From Hyphomicrobiales bacterium (GTDB taxonomy: Bacteria; Pseudomonadota; Alphaproteobacteria; Rhizobiales; Xanthobacteraceae), in NCBI GenBank assembly GCA_009377695.1, contig WHTP01000067.1, forward strand, positions 1 to 32,642: a stretch of 32,642 nucleotides of DNA, read 5' to 3'. The notes below the pieces were generated by a model. That model was not told the DNA's origin. It saw only the letters and a list, made by a program, of their open reading frames with translations, and made no database searches. Numbering within the stretch: the first letter of the stretch is position 1; each line of letters begins with the position of its first letter. Below are positions 16,976-24,974 of this stretch, one piece after another. The translations under genes were made by a program, and so were the position numbers.

Positions 16976-17797
16976 CTATTCGCCGGACTGCAGCAGGGAA
17001 CCGATCCGGCGGGCGCTGCGGAGCAGAGCGAGGAACACGGCTACCGCAATTGCGAAATAAACGAGGTTGAGCGCAAACGCGGCGAGCATGAGATCGGCGC
17101 GGAACGTGTGCTCGAGCACCAGCGCGCGCATGCCTTCGAACACATAGGTCGGCGGCAACGCCCAGGCGATCCCTTGCAGCCAGGCCGGCAGCACGGAGAC
17201 CGGGTAGTAGACACAGGTCAGCGGCATCAGGACGAACATCACGGTCCAGGCCAGCGTCTCCGCGCCCAGGCCGTTGCGCATGACGACCCCGGACACCACG
17301 ATCCCGACCGACCAGCTCGTGAGGATGAGATTGAGGAAGAACGCCGCCAGCGCAAAGCCGAACGAATACAGATTAAAGCCGAAGAAGAAGATCGCGAGGA
17401 TGGTCACCGGCACCATCCCGATGGCGAGCCGCACAATGCTCATCACCATCAGCGCCGCGACGAACTCGAATGGCCGCAGCGGACTGAACATCAGATTGGC
17501 GAGATTACGCGACCACATCTCCTCGAGGAACGACACCGAGAAGCCGAGCTGGCCGCGGAACAGGATATCCCACAGCAGGACCGCGCCGATGAACATGCCC
17601 GCCGCACGCGCGAAAAATCCGGAATTCTGTGCGACGTAAAATTGCAGGAATCCCCAGACGAACAATTGCACCGCCGGCCAGTAGATGAGGTCGAGCACGC
17701 GCGGCCATGACGACCGCAGCAAATAGAGATAGCGCAGCACCATCGCGTTGATGCGCTGCACGGACAGCGTGAGCGATGAGGTCGGGGCGGCGCTCAT
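16976..17797 (-). CDS. ABC-2 type exporter permease
   Basis: A 273-residue integral membrane protein with about six hydrophobic segments, typical of ABC-2 exporter permeases (for example 38-60, 105-140, 150-175, 190-210, 240-262). The pre-transmembrane motif FLEEMWSRNLANLMFSPLRPFEF, shown here only in shortened form as EEMWSRNLANLMFSPLRP, is a strong family sign. Its ATG overlaps the TGA of the upstream ATPase gene by 4 nt (17794-17797), indicating translational coupling. Together they form a simple exporter of lipid, polysaccharide, drug or cofactor; cargo is not predictable. No accessory membrane-fusion protein is nearby. Confidence 0.93.
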   Translation of the reverse strand: MSAAPTSSLTLSVQRINAMVLRYLYLLRSSWPRVLDLIYWPAVQLFVWGFLQFYVAQNSGFFARAAGMFIGAVLLWDILFRGQLGFSVSFLEEMWSRNLANLMFSPLRPFEFVAALMVMSIVRLAIGMVPVTILAIFFFGFNLYSFGFALAAFFLNLILTSWSVGIVVSGVVMRNGLGAETLAWTVMFVLMPLTCVYYPVSVLPAWLQGIAWALPPTYVFEGMRALVLEHTFRADLMLAAFALNLVYFAIAVAVFLALLRSARRIGSLLQSGE

Positions 17798-18603
17798 TGC
17801 GCGGCCTCGCGCGACGCTTCGCCGCGTCCGCGCGCGACGTCGAGGAAGACGTCCTCGAGGTTATCGCGGCCGTAGCGTCGCAGCAGCACATCCGGCGCCG
17901 CGTCGTCTTCGATCTTGCCCTGCTTCATGATGATGACGCGTTCGCACAAGCGCTCGACCTCCGCCATATTGTGAGAGGCGAGCAGGACTGTGGCGTTCTG
18001 CTCCGCGCGATAACGTTCGAGATGGCTGCGCACCCAATCGGCGGTGTCGGGATCGAGCGATGCGGTGGGCTCGTCAAGCAGCAACACGTCGGGCCGATTG
18101 ATCAGAGCCTTGGCGAGCGAGGCGCGGGTCTTCTGTCCGGCCGAGAGCTTGCCGGTCGGCCGGTCGAGCAGATCGGATAGATCGAGTTCCGCGGCGGTCG
18201 CGAGGATGCGCTCGCGCAGGTCCTCGACCGCATAGAGGCGCCCGAACACCGTGAGGTTCTGCCGCACCGTCAGCCGGTTCGGCATGTCGACATAGGGGCT
18301 CTCGAAGTTCATCCGATGCAGCACGCGATAGCGCTCGCGCGGCATCTCGGCCCCCATGACCCGCGCATGGCCGGAGGTCGGTTCCAGCAGCCCCAAGATC
18401 ATCGCGATGGTTGTGGTTTTGCCGGCGCCGTTGCCGCCCAGAAGTCCGGTAATGGTGCCGGGCGCAAGTGCAAACGAGATGTCATCGACCGCGCGCGTGA
18501 CCTTGCCCTTGGAAGTATAGACCTTGCAGAGGCGGTCGACGTCAATGGTCGGGAATGATACGGGCACGCGGGGCTCGAAACGGTGGTTTTCAATCCCGCA
18601 CAT
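17794..18603 (-). CDS. ABC exporter ATP-binding protein
   Basis: A 269-residue nucleotide-binding subunit. Walker A is GGNGAGKTT (56-64), the signature loop is the variant LSAGQ (153-157), Walker B ends DEP (Asp177-Glu178), and the switch His is in LLASHN. The order and spacing are normal for DrrA/CcmA-type ATPases. It is the first gene of a two-gene operon with the ABC-2 permease. The ATG at 18603 gives a 15-residue leader before SFPTIDVDRLCKVY; a GTG start within the leader is possible as no clear ribosome site is seen. The 125-nt spacer to phhA, read divergently, must hold the promoters of both units. Confidence 0.94.
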   Translation of the reverse strand: MCGIENHRFEPRVPVSFPTIDVDRLCKVYTSKGKVTRAVDDISFALAPGTITGLLGGNGAGKTTTIAMILGLLEPTSGHARVMGAEMPRERYRVLHRMNFESPYVDMPNRLTVRQNLTVFGRLYAVEDLRERILATAAELDLSDLLDRPTGKLSAGQKTRASLAKALINRPDVLLLDEPTASLDPDTADWVRSHLERYRAEQNATVLLASHNMAEVERLCERVIIMKQGKIEDDAAPDVLLRRYGRDNLEDVFLDVARGRGEASREAAQ

Positions 18604-18728
18604 GTGGCGCGCTGCACGCCGCGAAGCAAGGGCGATACTGGGCCGGCCGCAACCCCTGCCACAGTTGGGTGACGATTGTTACCGCGCTTAAATAGTGCTT
18701 CACTCACTCCAACGATCTCGCACCTGAG

Positions 18729-19631
18729 ATGGCGGGTCGCAGCGCCGAGGCAAACGACATGGCGGTCGTGGCCGAAACCGAGACCAATCGGTACCTCAAC
18801 GCCAAGCGCAATCCGGATTACACCATCGATCAGGATTGGCGATCCTATACGCGTGAAGAGCACGACCGCTGGGACCGTCTGTTTCGCCGATCGCAGGCAA
18901 TCCTGAGTGGGCGCGCCTGCGATGAGTTCCTCGCGGCGACGACGGCGCTGCAACTCTCCGAGGCCGGCATTCCCGACATGGCGAAACTGAGCGAGCGTCT
19001 GGAGAAGATCACCGGCTGGCGTGTCGTTCCGGTCGCCGAGCTCGTGCCCGACGACGTTTTCTTCAACCACCTTGCCAATCGGCGGTTTCCAGCCGGCGCC
19101 TTTATCCGCCCCGAAGCGCAGATGGACTATCTCCAGGAGCCTGACATTTTCCATGACGTATTCGGCCATGTGCCGCTACTGGCGAACCCGGTCTTTGCGG
19201 ATTTCATGCAGGCCTACGGCAAGGGCGGGCAGCGTGCGATCGACCTCGGCTGCCTGAAGAACCTCGCACGGCTCTACTGGTATACGGTCGAGTTCGGACT
19301 GATCCGCAGCGCCGACGGCCTGCGCATTTTCGGCGCCGGCATCATGTCGTCGACCACCGAAAGCGTGTTCGCGCTGGAAAGCTCCTCGCCGCACCGCGTG
19401 ACGTTTGATCTCGAACGCGTCATGCGCACGAACTACCTGATCGACGATTTCCAGCAGACCTACTTCGTAATCGACAGCTTTCAGTCCCTGCTGGACCAAT
19501 GCTATCGCGACTTCGGCCCGATCTATTCGTGGATCGGCACCGCGAGCGATATCGCCCCCCATGAACTGATCGAGGACGACCGGATCCTGAGCCGCGGGAC
19601 CCTCGCTTATTTCAACGACAAGACGCATTAA
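18729..19631 (+). CDS. phhA: Phenylalanine 4-monooxygenase (phenylalanine hydroxylase)
   Basis: A 300-residue monomeric-type bacterial enzyme that converts phenylalanine to tyrosine with O2, iron(II) and a tetrahydropterin. The facial triad is clear: His142 and His147 in PDIFHDVFGHVPLL, and Glu188 in WYTVEFGL. GCLKNLARLYWYTVEFG and SSTTESVFALES are conserved in biopterin-dependent hydroxylases. There is no N-terminal ACT regulatory domain, as usual in bacteria. ATG 18729 is given; ATG 18759 (residue 11), with GAGG 8 nt upstream, may be the real start. It stands alone; no phhB dehydratase or homogentisate genes are in the window. It is divergent from the ABC exporter. Confidence 0.96.
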   Translation: MAGRSAEANDMAVVAETETNRYLNAKRNPDYTIDQDWRSYTREEHDRWDRLFRRSQAILSGRACDEFLAATTALQLSEAGIPDMAKLSERLEKITGWRVVPVAELVPDDVFFNHLANRRFPAGAFIRPEAQMDYLQEPDIFHDVFGHVPLLANPVFADFMQAYGKGGQRAIDLGCLKNLARLYWYTVEFGLIRSADGLRIFGAGIMSSTTESVFALESSSPHRVTFDLERVMRTNYLIDDFQQTYFVIDSFQSLLDQCYRDFGPIYSWIGTASDIAPHELIEDDRILSRGTLAYFNDKTH

Positions 19632-19730
19632 ACCTAAGAGCGTTAAGCGTAACGAGCGGTGCCCACCTCATTTCGACGCGCGGCCATCCACCGCGCTTGA
19701 GGCGTTTGCGCGAAACGCTAGATTTGCCCC

Positions 19731-21059
19731 ATGCCCGAAGCTGGAGATCTCCGACAAGCGCTCGAAACCGGCCGCCATGTGCGCGTCGACACGCTGGTGC
19801 GGCTGCGCTGGATCGCGGTCATCGGCCAGACCACCGCCGTGCTGGTGGTGCACTTCGCGCTCGATTTCACGCTGCCGCTCTATGCCTGCCTGGCAGTGAT
19901 CGCGCTCGCCGCCTGGCTCAACGTGGCGTTACGCGTGCGTTTTTCGACCACGCAGCGGCTGCCGCCCGACCGCGCCGCCTGGCTGTTCGCGTTCGACATC
20001 GCCGAGATCGGCGTGCTGCTGTTTCTGACCGGCGGATTACAGAATCCGTTCTCGTTCCTGCTACTCGGGCCGGTGCTTCTGTCGGCGACCTCGCTGCCGC
20101 CGCGCATGATTGTCATCCTCGCCGTGTTCGCGGCGTTCTGCGCGTCCGTGCTGGCATTCTACTATTACCCGCTGCCGTGGGACGCCGACGAACGGCCGAT
20201 GCAGTTGCCGGCGGTCTACATCGCCGGCGTCTGGCTCGCGACGCTGCTGTCGCTTGGCTTCATCGGCGTGCATGCCTGGCAGCTCACCGAAGAGGCGCGC
20301 CAGCTTACCGACGCGCTGGCGGCGACCGAGTTAGTTCTCGCGCGCGAGCAACATCTCTCGCAGCTCGACGGCCTCGCCGCCGCCGCCGCACACGAGCTTG
20401 GCACGCCGCTTGCGACCATCACCGTCATCGCTACCGAGCTCGAACGTGCGATCGAGAAGGGCTCACCGCTCACGGAGGATGTTGTGCTCTTGCGCGAGCA
20501 AGCGCAGCGCTGCCGGCAGATTCTTGGCAAACTTACCGAACTGTCCGCCGATGCGGAACCGTTCGACCGCATGCCGCTGTCGGCGTTGATCGAGGAGGTT
20601 GTGGCGCCGCACCGTCATTTCGGCGTGGCGATCGATGTCGCGCTCACACCGCACGACGCCGCCGAGCCGGTCGGCGGGCGCAATCCGGCGATCCTTTACG
20701 GTCTCGGCAACCTGGTCGAGAACGCGGTCGATTTCGCGCGAGGTACGGTGCAGGTGGCCGCAGACTGGACCAATGACGACGTCTCGGTAACCATCACCGA
20801 CGATGGGCCGGGCTTCGCGCCTGAAATCATGGACCGGATCGGCGACCCCTACGTCACCAGCCGGCGGCAGCGGAAGATGAACGTGGGCCGCGAGGGTGGG
20901 GGCGGACTGGGGCTGGGCTTTTTCATCGCCAAGACGCTGCTCGAACGCGCCGGCGCCACGCTGGAGTTCGAAAACCGCGCCGCCCCGGAACGCGGCGCCG
21001 TGGTGCGGGTGCGCTGGGGTCGCGGCGATTTCGAGCAGCCGGCGGCGTTCGCCTATTGA
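19731..21059 (+). CDS. regB: Redox sensor histidine kinase RegB/ActS/RegS
   Basis: A 442-residue inner-membrane kinase. Six hydrophobic segments fill about residues 25-180 and include the highly conserved GGLQNPFSFLLLGPV, linked to ubiquinone sensing in RegB. The dimerisation box is AAAHELGTPLATI with phospho-accepting His221. Forty residues later comes Cys261 in REQAQRCRQIL, matching the His225-to-Cys265 spacing of Rhodobacter RegB, where the cysteine is redox active. ATP-binding N, G1 and G2 boxes are present (LGNLVENAVDFA, DDGPGF, GGGGLGLGFFIAKTLLER). It should phosphorylate RegA at 21303. The pair lies in tandem, as in Bradyrhizobium regSR, rather than divergent with senC as in Rhodobacter. 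The start is ATG 19731, 99 nt after phhA. Confidence 0.95.
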   Translation: MPEAGDLRQALETGRHVRVDTLVRLRWIAVIGQTTAVLVVHFALDFTLPLYACLAVIALAAWLNVALRVRFSTTQRLPPDRAAWLFAFDIAEIGVLLFLTGGLQNPFSFLLLGPVLLSATSLPPRMIVILAVFAAFCASVLAFYYYPLPWDADERPMQLPAVYIAGVWLATLLSLGFIGVHAWQLTEEARQLTDALAATELVLAREQHLSQLDGLAAAAAHELGTPLATITVIATELERAIEKGSPLTEDVVLLREQAQRCRQILGKLTELSADAEPFDRMPLSALIEEVVAPHRHFGVAIDVALTPHDAAEPVGGRNPAILYGLGNLVENAVDFARGTVQVAADWTNDDVSVTITDDGPGFAPEIMDRIGDPYVTSRRQRKMNVGREGGGGLGLGFFIAKTLLERAGATLEFENRAAPERGAVVRVRWGRGDFEQPAAFAY

Positions 21060-21135
21060 GCACTGGCCTCGCAGGCGCTGGAACATGGCAGGCCTGGAAC
21101 AAGACCGGGCTCGAATTACGGCAGCGCAGCACACA

Positions 21136-21155
21136 GTAAATGGACAAGAATTTAC
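21136..21155. promoter_or_regulatory. Dyad symmetry between regB and regA
   Basis: GTAAAT (21136-21141) and ATTTAC (21150-21155) form an inverted repeat with an 8-nt spacer, 13 nt before the candidate -35 at 21168. It could be an operator for regA, possibly autoregulatory; inference only. Confidence 0.35.
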
Positions 21156-21167
21156 CCTGCTGTGCAG

Positions 21168-21197
21168 TTGTCAGGCGCGTCGTCCCGTGAATATATA
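21168..21197 (+). promoter_or_regulatory. Candidate promoter for regA
   Basis: TTGTCA (21168-21173) and TATATA (21192-21197) are separated by 18 nt; TATACA (21194-21199) is an overlapping alternative. The AT-rich patch is unusual for this genome and gives regA a possible promoter separate from regB, with a leader of about 100 nt. Confidence 0.4.
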
Positions 21198-21302
21198 CAA
21201 TTGATTTTGCGTATACGGTTGCAGCCGTTGCCTCTGGTCTTGCAAAATCTTCGGGGTCGTCCGAATTTTTGCACCCGCGGCGCGGCGCTGGAGGCAAGCG
21301 CC

Positions 21303-21899
21303 ATGGCAATGACAACGTTCGACAAGGCAATGGTCGATAAGACGATGGCCGAGAACCGAAGTGCATCGACAGCCGGCGAGCGCACGCTGCTGATCGTAGA
21401 GGACGACAAGTCATTCCTGCAACGGCTGGCGCGCGCGATGGAGAGCCGCGGCTTCACCGTGATGGCCGCCGAATCCGTGGCGGAAGGCCTGATCCATCTC
21501 GAGACCTCGTCGCCCGCCTTCGCGGTGGTCGACATGCGGCTCGGCGACGGCAACGGCCTCGACGTGATCTGCGCGCTCAAGCGCCGCCGGCCCGATGCCC
21601 GCGCCGTCATCCTCACCGGCTACGGCAACATCGCCACCGCAGTGACGGCAGTGAAGCTCGGCGCCCTCGACTATCTCGCCAAGCCGGTCGACGCCGACGA
21701 TGTCGTCAATGCGCTGCTCGCGCTCGAAGGAAGGACCGCCGAGCCTCCCGAAAATCCGATGTCCGCCGACCGCGTCCGCTGGGAACACATCCAACGCATC
21801 TACGAATTGTGCAACCGCAACGTCTCGGAGACCGCGCGGCGACTGAACATGCACCGCCGGACGCTGCAGCGCATCCTGGCGAAGCGAGCGCCGAAGTAG
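21303..21899 (+). CDS. regA: Redox response regulator RegA/ActR/RegR
   Basis: A 198-residue response regulator and partner of RegB. The receiver domain (about 27-140) has the acidic pocket VEDDK, phospho-acceptor Asp77 in AVVDMRLGDGNG, ILTGYGN and the lysine of LAKPVD. The C-terminal Fis-type helix-turn-helix, ending in RRLNMHRRTLQRILAKRAPK, is almost invariant across RegA homologues. ATG 21303 is well supported by GGAGG at 21290-21294, 8 nt upstream, although the frame is open to 21162; the extra N-terminal 20 residues are Met/Ala/Thr-rich and variable in the family. RegA-type proteins control aerobic/anaerobic energy metabolism, including nifA in Bradyrhizobium; local targets are not evident. 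Palindromic element B begins 8 nt after its stop and may act as its terminator. Confidence 0.96.
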   Translation: MAMTTFDKAMVDKTMAENRSASTAGERTLLIVEDDKSFLQRLARAMESRGFTVMAAESVAEGLIHLETSSPAFAVVDMRLGDGNGLDVICALKRRRPDARAVILTGYGNIATAVTAVKLGALDYLAKPVDADDVVNALLALEGRTAEPPENPMSADRVRWEHIQRIYELCNRNVSETARRLNMHRRTLQRILAKRAPK

Positions 21900-21906
21900 T
21901 CGAGTC

Positions 21907-21981
21907 AAGTGCCGCCGATTGAAGTTCCTGCAGCGGTTGCGGCACACTCGGCCAGGAACTTCAAATCGAAAGCGGCACTAG
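21907..21981. repeat. Palindromic element B (related to A and C)
   Basis: Left arm 21907-21930 and right arm 21953-21981 pair over AGTGCCGC and over GAAGTTCCTG, with CGATT between them. The right arm carries a 3-nt extra (TTT on its complement) between outer and inner blocks and one extra T. Read on the minus strand it starts CTAGTGCCGC, then TTT, then CGATTTGAAGTTCCTG. The loop is 22 nt. The element lies directly after regA. Confidence 0.8.
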
Positions 21982-21994
21982 AAGCAAAGAGTTG

Positions 21995-22070
21995 CTAGTG
22001 TCCCTTCGATTCCGAAGTTCGTATAAGAGGCCGCTGCGAAATGGCACGAACTTCGGAATCGGGACACTAG
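21995..22070. repeat. Palindromic element C (related to A and B)
   Basis: Left arm 21995-22022 reads CTAGTGTCCC, TTC, then GATTCCGAAGTTCGT. Right arm 22046-22070 is the exact reverse complement of the first 10 and last 15 bases, leaving TTC as a 3-nt bulge. The loop is 23 nt. It starts 13 nt after element B, in opposite orientation to it, and ends 39 nt before the acyltransferase gene. Confidence 0.9.
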
Positions 22071-22109
22071 CCATCGCCTGATTCAACCAGGCATGGTCTG
22101 AAGCGCCGC

Positions 22110-23357
22110 ATGTCCGAATTGATGTATCGCTATCGTGCACACCCTTGGGCGCGTGCGCAGACCTTTCGTCTCGGCAAGTCAGCGCTCCTGATCTGTGATG
22201 GCAAGCGCAAACGGTCGATGCCCTACAACCGCGTGACTTTCATCGAAGCATTCGATGTCGGCTTCCTTGGCAGCCGGACGCGCTACTGGCAGCACATCCT
22301 GCGTACGCCCGACAAACCGCCGGTCGTGCTAGGCTCGGGCTTCCGCGACCGCTGGCGCGTCGCCGACCAGCGGGCGGAGTACCAGCCCTTCATCAGCGCA
22401 CTGATGAAGACCGTCGATGAAGCCAGCCCGGACCGCGATTACATTCACGGGCGGCAGCTGCTCAATCGTGCGGGCGGCCTTGGCGGGAAGCTCGCGGTTC
22501 AGATGCTGCGGCTGGTCCGCCACAGCAATCCCGATCGATGGGCGAGCGTCGCCGCCTGGATCATGCGGCGCGTCGGCCCATGGCTGCGCGGACATCGGCG
22601 TGCGCTCGATCAGCTCGCCCTCGCCTTTCCCGAGAAGTCGACGGAGGAACGCGAAAAGATCGCGGTCGGCATGTGGGACAATCTCGCGCGCACCGTCGTC
22701 GAGTATGCGCAGCTCGAAACCTACTGGCGCAAGGATCCTGGTGCCGATCCCGACAACGCAGGAACGAGCCGCGTCGTCGTGGACGCGGCAAGCCAAAGCG
22801 TTCTGGCAGGGATCAAGAAAGGGAAGCGACGCACACTGCATTTCTCGCTGCACAGCGCCAACTGGGAATTGTGCGCGTGCGCGGCGCCGCAGCACGACGT
22901 CAAACGCCTGATCCCGTATCGCCGGTTGAAGAACGAGCCGCTCACCACGGAGCTCGTGCGCATTCGCACGGCGGCGGGGACGACCCCCCTCACCGCCGGC
23001 CCGTCGATCATATTGCAGATCAAGAAGGAGTTTCGCGAAGGCGACGCTCTCGGCATGCTGATCGACCAGCATTACGTCAGGGGGATCGAGGTCACGTTCT
23101 TCGGTCGACCGACGATGCTCAATCCGTTGTTCGCGCGCCTCGTCCGCATCTACGACTGCCCGATGTACGGCAGCCGCATCATCCGCCGCTCGGACGGACG
23201 TTTCGGCTATGAAATCGTGGGACCGATCGAGCCGGTGCGCGATGCGCGCGGCCGCGTCGACGTGCACGCAACGACCCAGCTATGCGTGTCGACGCTGGAG
23301 CAGTGGATCCGCGAATATCCCGAACAATGGATGTGGCTGCATCGCGCGTGGCGCTGA
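22110..23357 (+). CDS. LpxL/HtrB-like acyltransferase with an extra N-terminal domain
   Basis: A 415-residue protein. Residues about 140-415 resemble the lipid A acyltransferase (LpxL/LpxM, lysophospholipid acyltransferase) superfamily: the catalytic His-x4-Glu is HSANWE (His248, Glu253), followed by the RRLKNEPL region, a DALGMLIDQH block and VTFFGRPTM, then the C-terminal PEQWMWLHRAW, the family's typical end. LpxL proteins are about 290-310 residues; here some 115-130 residues are added at the N-terminus (MYRYRAHPWARAQTFRLGKS, PYNRVTFIEAFDVGF). That segment has a beta-rich look reminiscent of a PH-like domain, but I cannot assign it. No signal peptide or clear N-terminal membrane helix is visible. 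It probably acylates a lipid or glycolipid at the inner membrane. The ridA-like gene follows 38 nt later, probably in the same transcript. Confidence 0.82.
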   Translation: MSELMYRYRAHPWARAQTFRLGKSALLICDGKRKRSMPYNRVTFIEAFDVGFLGSRTRYWQHILRTPDKPPVVLGSGFRDRWRVADQRAEYQPFISALMKTVDEASPDRDYIHGRQLLNRAGGLGGKLAVQMLRLVRHSNPDRWASVAAWIMRRVGPWLRGHRRALDQLALAFPEKSTEEREKIAVGMWDNLARTVVEYAQLETYWRKDPGADPDNAGTSRVVVDAASQSVLAGIKKGKRRTLHFSLHSANWELCACAAPQHDVKRLIPYRRLKNEPLTTELVRIRTAAGTTPLTAGPSIILQIKKEFREGDALGMLIDQHYVRGIEVTFFGRPTMLNPLFARLVRIYDCPMYGSRIIRRSDGRFGYEIVGPIEPVRDARGRVDVHATTQLCVSTLEQWIREYPEQWMWLHRAWR

Positions 23358-23395
23358 TGATGCTATGTTTCCCCGAAAGCAATGACGAGGATACC

Positions 23396-23782
23396 ATGAC
23401 GACGAGCATCCGCAGCGCCAATCCCGCGACCATGGCCGCACCGGGCGGCCATTACAGCCACGCGGTGGCGGGCGGCGGGCTGGTCTTCGTGTCGGGCCAG
23501 TTGCCGATCGCGCCCGACGGCACGAAGCTCAATGAAGCGCCATTCGCGGAGCAGGCACGGCAGGTGCTCGACAATGTCGCGCGAGCGCTCGCGGCCGGCG
23601 GCAGCAGCATCGAGAAGCTCCTGCAGGTTCGCGTCTATGTCACCGATATCGCATCGTGGCCGGAGTTCAACACGATCTACGCGCAGTGGACGGGCCGCGC
23701 GCGCCCCGCGCGCGCGGTGGTGCCGGTGCCGCAGTTGCACTACGGATTCAAGATCGAAGTCGAGGCGGTGGGACTGGCGTAG
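23396..23782 (+). CDS. RidA/YjgF/UK114 family enamine/imine deaminase
   Basis: A 128-residue protein, exactly the usual RidA length. Members hydrolyse reactive 2-aminoacrylate and related enamines, or act in specific catabolic pathways, as homotrimers in the cytoplasm. Key positions fit: Tyr20 in GGHYSHAV, Ser33 in FVSGQLP, Arg106 in RPARAVVPVP (E. coli Arg105) and Glu121. His replaces the usual Pro before Tyr20 (GHYSHA against GPYSQA), and the substrate loop ends VPVPQLHYG, so it may belong to a non-archetypal Rid subgroup. ATG 23396 has GAGG about 5 nt upstream; the longer frame from 23282 overlaps the acyltransferase gene and is rejected. Confidence 0.9.
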   Translation: MTTSIRSANPATMAAPGGHYSHAVAGGGLVFVSGQLPIAPDGTKLNEAPFAEQARQVLDNVARALAAGGSSIEKLLQVRVYVTDIASWPEFNTIYAQWTGRARPARAVVPVPQLHYGFKIEVEAVGLA

Positions 23783-23820
23783 GACCCGCGTCTACTTGGC
23801 GCTGATATCTCCGCCGCTTA

Positions 23821-23838
23821 TTCCCGCGTAAGCGAGAA
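23821..23838. repeat. Short degenerate hairpin of a common intergenic repeat
   Basis: TTCCCGC-GTAA-GCGAGAA forms a stem with one mismatch and is followed by TCCGGGGGTC, a pattern I recall from dispersed intergenic repeats in Rhizobiales. It lies between the convergent RidA and Bug receptor genes, where it may aid termination. Confidence 0.45.
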
Positions 23839-23918
23839 TCCGGGGGTCTTACAGCAAAACCGGGCCCCGCTTTCGCGCGGCCCAGCGGAAGAGAACGCGA
23901 ATCGCTCAGTTCAATGTC

Positions 23919-24974
23919 TTACTTCTTCTTTTTCTTTTCGGCTGCTACTGCCACCGCCGCCGCCTCGATGATGTCCTTCGGCGCTTTCGCGATGGCGTCG
24001 CTGTAGCCTTGCACGACAGCGCCGGACGCCGGCTCGAGATCGGCCGAACGCTTGGCGGCGTCGGCCTGGAAGGCCTTGTCCTGCACGAGCTTGTCGAATG
24101 CATCGCGCAGCGCGGCGATGCGGTCGGCTGGCACTCCGGGCGGCGCAATGAGCGCACGGCCGATCGCCGAGCCGGCGGAGATGAACTCGATGATCCGCTT
24201 GGTCCGCTCCCCGGTCACGAGTTCCTGCATCAGCGGCACGTTGGCAAGATCGCGGGTGCGCTTGAGACCGCCCTGGATGACTGGAATAAGGCTTCCGTCC
24301 TTCAAGCCGGCTTGCTGCGTGGCGCGCCAGACGTGCCAGGAGCCCGAGAACATATCGGCCTCCGCGCGATGGACCGCCAGCATGACTTCGGCCGAGCCGG
24401 GATAGCCGCAGACGATGATGAACTTGAAACCGCCGAGTTCCTTGAGCGACGCGGGATACTGATAGCTCTGCGAATTGACGCCCGTGCAAGCGACCGTGAC
24501 CGGCGTCTTGCGCATTCCGTCAGCGGTGATGGCAGGAGCATTCTTCCTGACGACGAAGGCGGCATTGCTCGGCGTGAAGGAGCCGACATAGGTCATCTCC
24601 TCGAGCTTCCACTTGCCTTGCTCGGGAGCCAGGAGCTGCGTGTGCCCGATGGTCTCGGTGAACAGGCCCATGGCAGTGCCATCGCGCGGGGCCTGTGCAT
24701 AGAACCAGCGCACCGCCGCCACGCCACCGCCGCCGGGACGGTGCTGCACGATGATGTTCGGGTTGCCCGGGATGAACCGCTTCATATGGTCGGCCGCGAG
24801 CCGCGCATAGAGATCATAGGAGCCGCCGGGTGGATGTCCGAGCACGATGGTGATGGTCTTGTCCTTGTAGAACTGCTCCGGCGTCTGCGCGGCCGCAGGC
24901 GCTGCACCAAGGCCGCAGATGACGGCCAGGGTTGCGATGGCAAGCCCGCCCAACGTCGTTTTGATCTCGTTCAC
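23919..24974 (-). CDS. Tripartite tricarboxylate transporter (TTT/Bug) substrate-binding protein
   Basis: A 351-residue periplasmic receptor. The signal peptide is MNEIKTTLGGLAIATLAVIC through about residue 29 (APAAAQ). The mature protein has the Bug-family pattern: KTITIVLGHPPGGSYDLYAR, NIIVQHRPGGGGVAA, LFTETIGHT, and late APPGVPADRIAALRDAFDKL. GTG 24974 is chosen because GGGAGGA lies directly upstream; the frame is open to 25088 but that part is not signal-like. The C-terminus ends in Ala-Glu followed by seven-residue-scale lysine enrichment (AEKKKKK), unusual for this family. No TctA or TctB membrane genes are in the window, so it is an orphan, as is frequent for Bug proteins. Ligand unknown. 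Confidence 0.92.
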   Translation of the reverse strand: MNEIKTTLGGLAIATLAVICGLGAAPAAAQTPEQFYKDKTITIVLGHPPGGSYDLYARLAADHMKRFIPGNPNIIVQHRPGGGGVAAVRWFYAQAPRDGTAMGLFTETIGHTQLLAPEQGKWKLEEMTYVGSFTPSNAAFVVRKNAPAITADGMRKTPVTVACTGVNSQSYQYPASLKELGGFKFIIVCGYPGSAEVMLAVHRAEADMFSGSWHVWRATQQAGLKDGSLIPVIQGGLKRTRDLANVPLMQELVTGERTKRIIEFISAGSAIGRALIAPPGVPADRIAALRDAFDKLVQDKAFQADAAKRSADLEPASGAVVQGYSDAIAKAPKDIIEAAAVAVAAEKKKKK

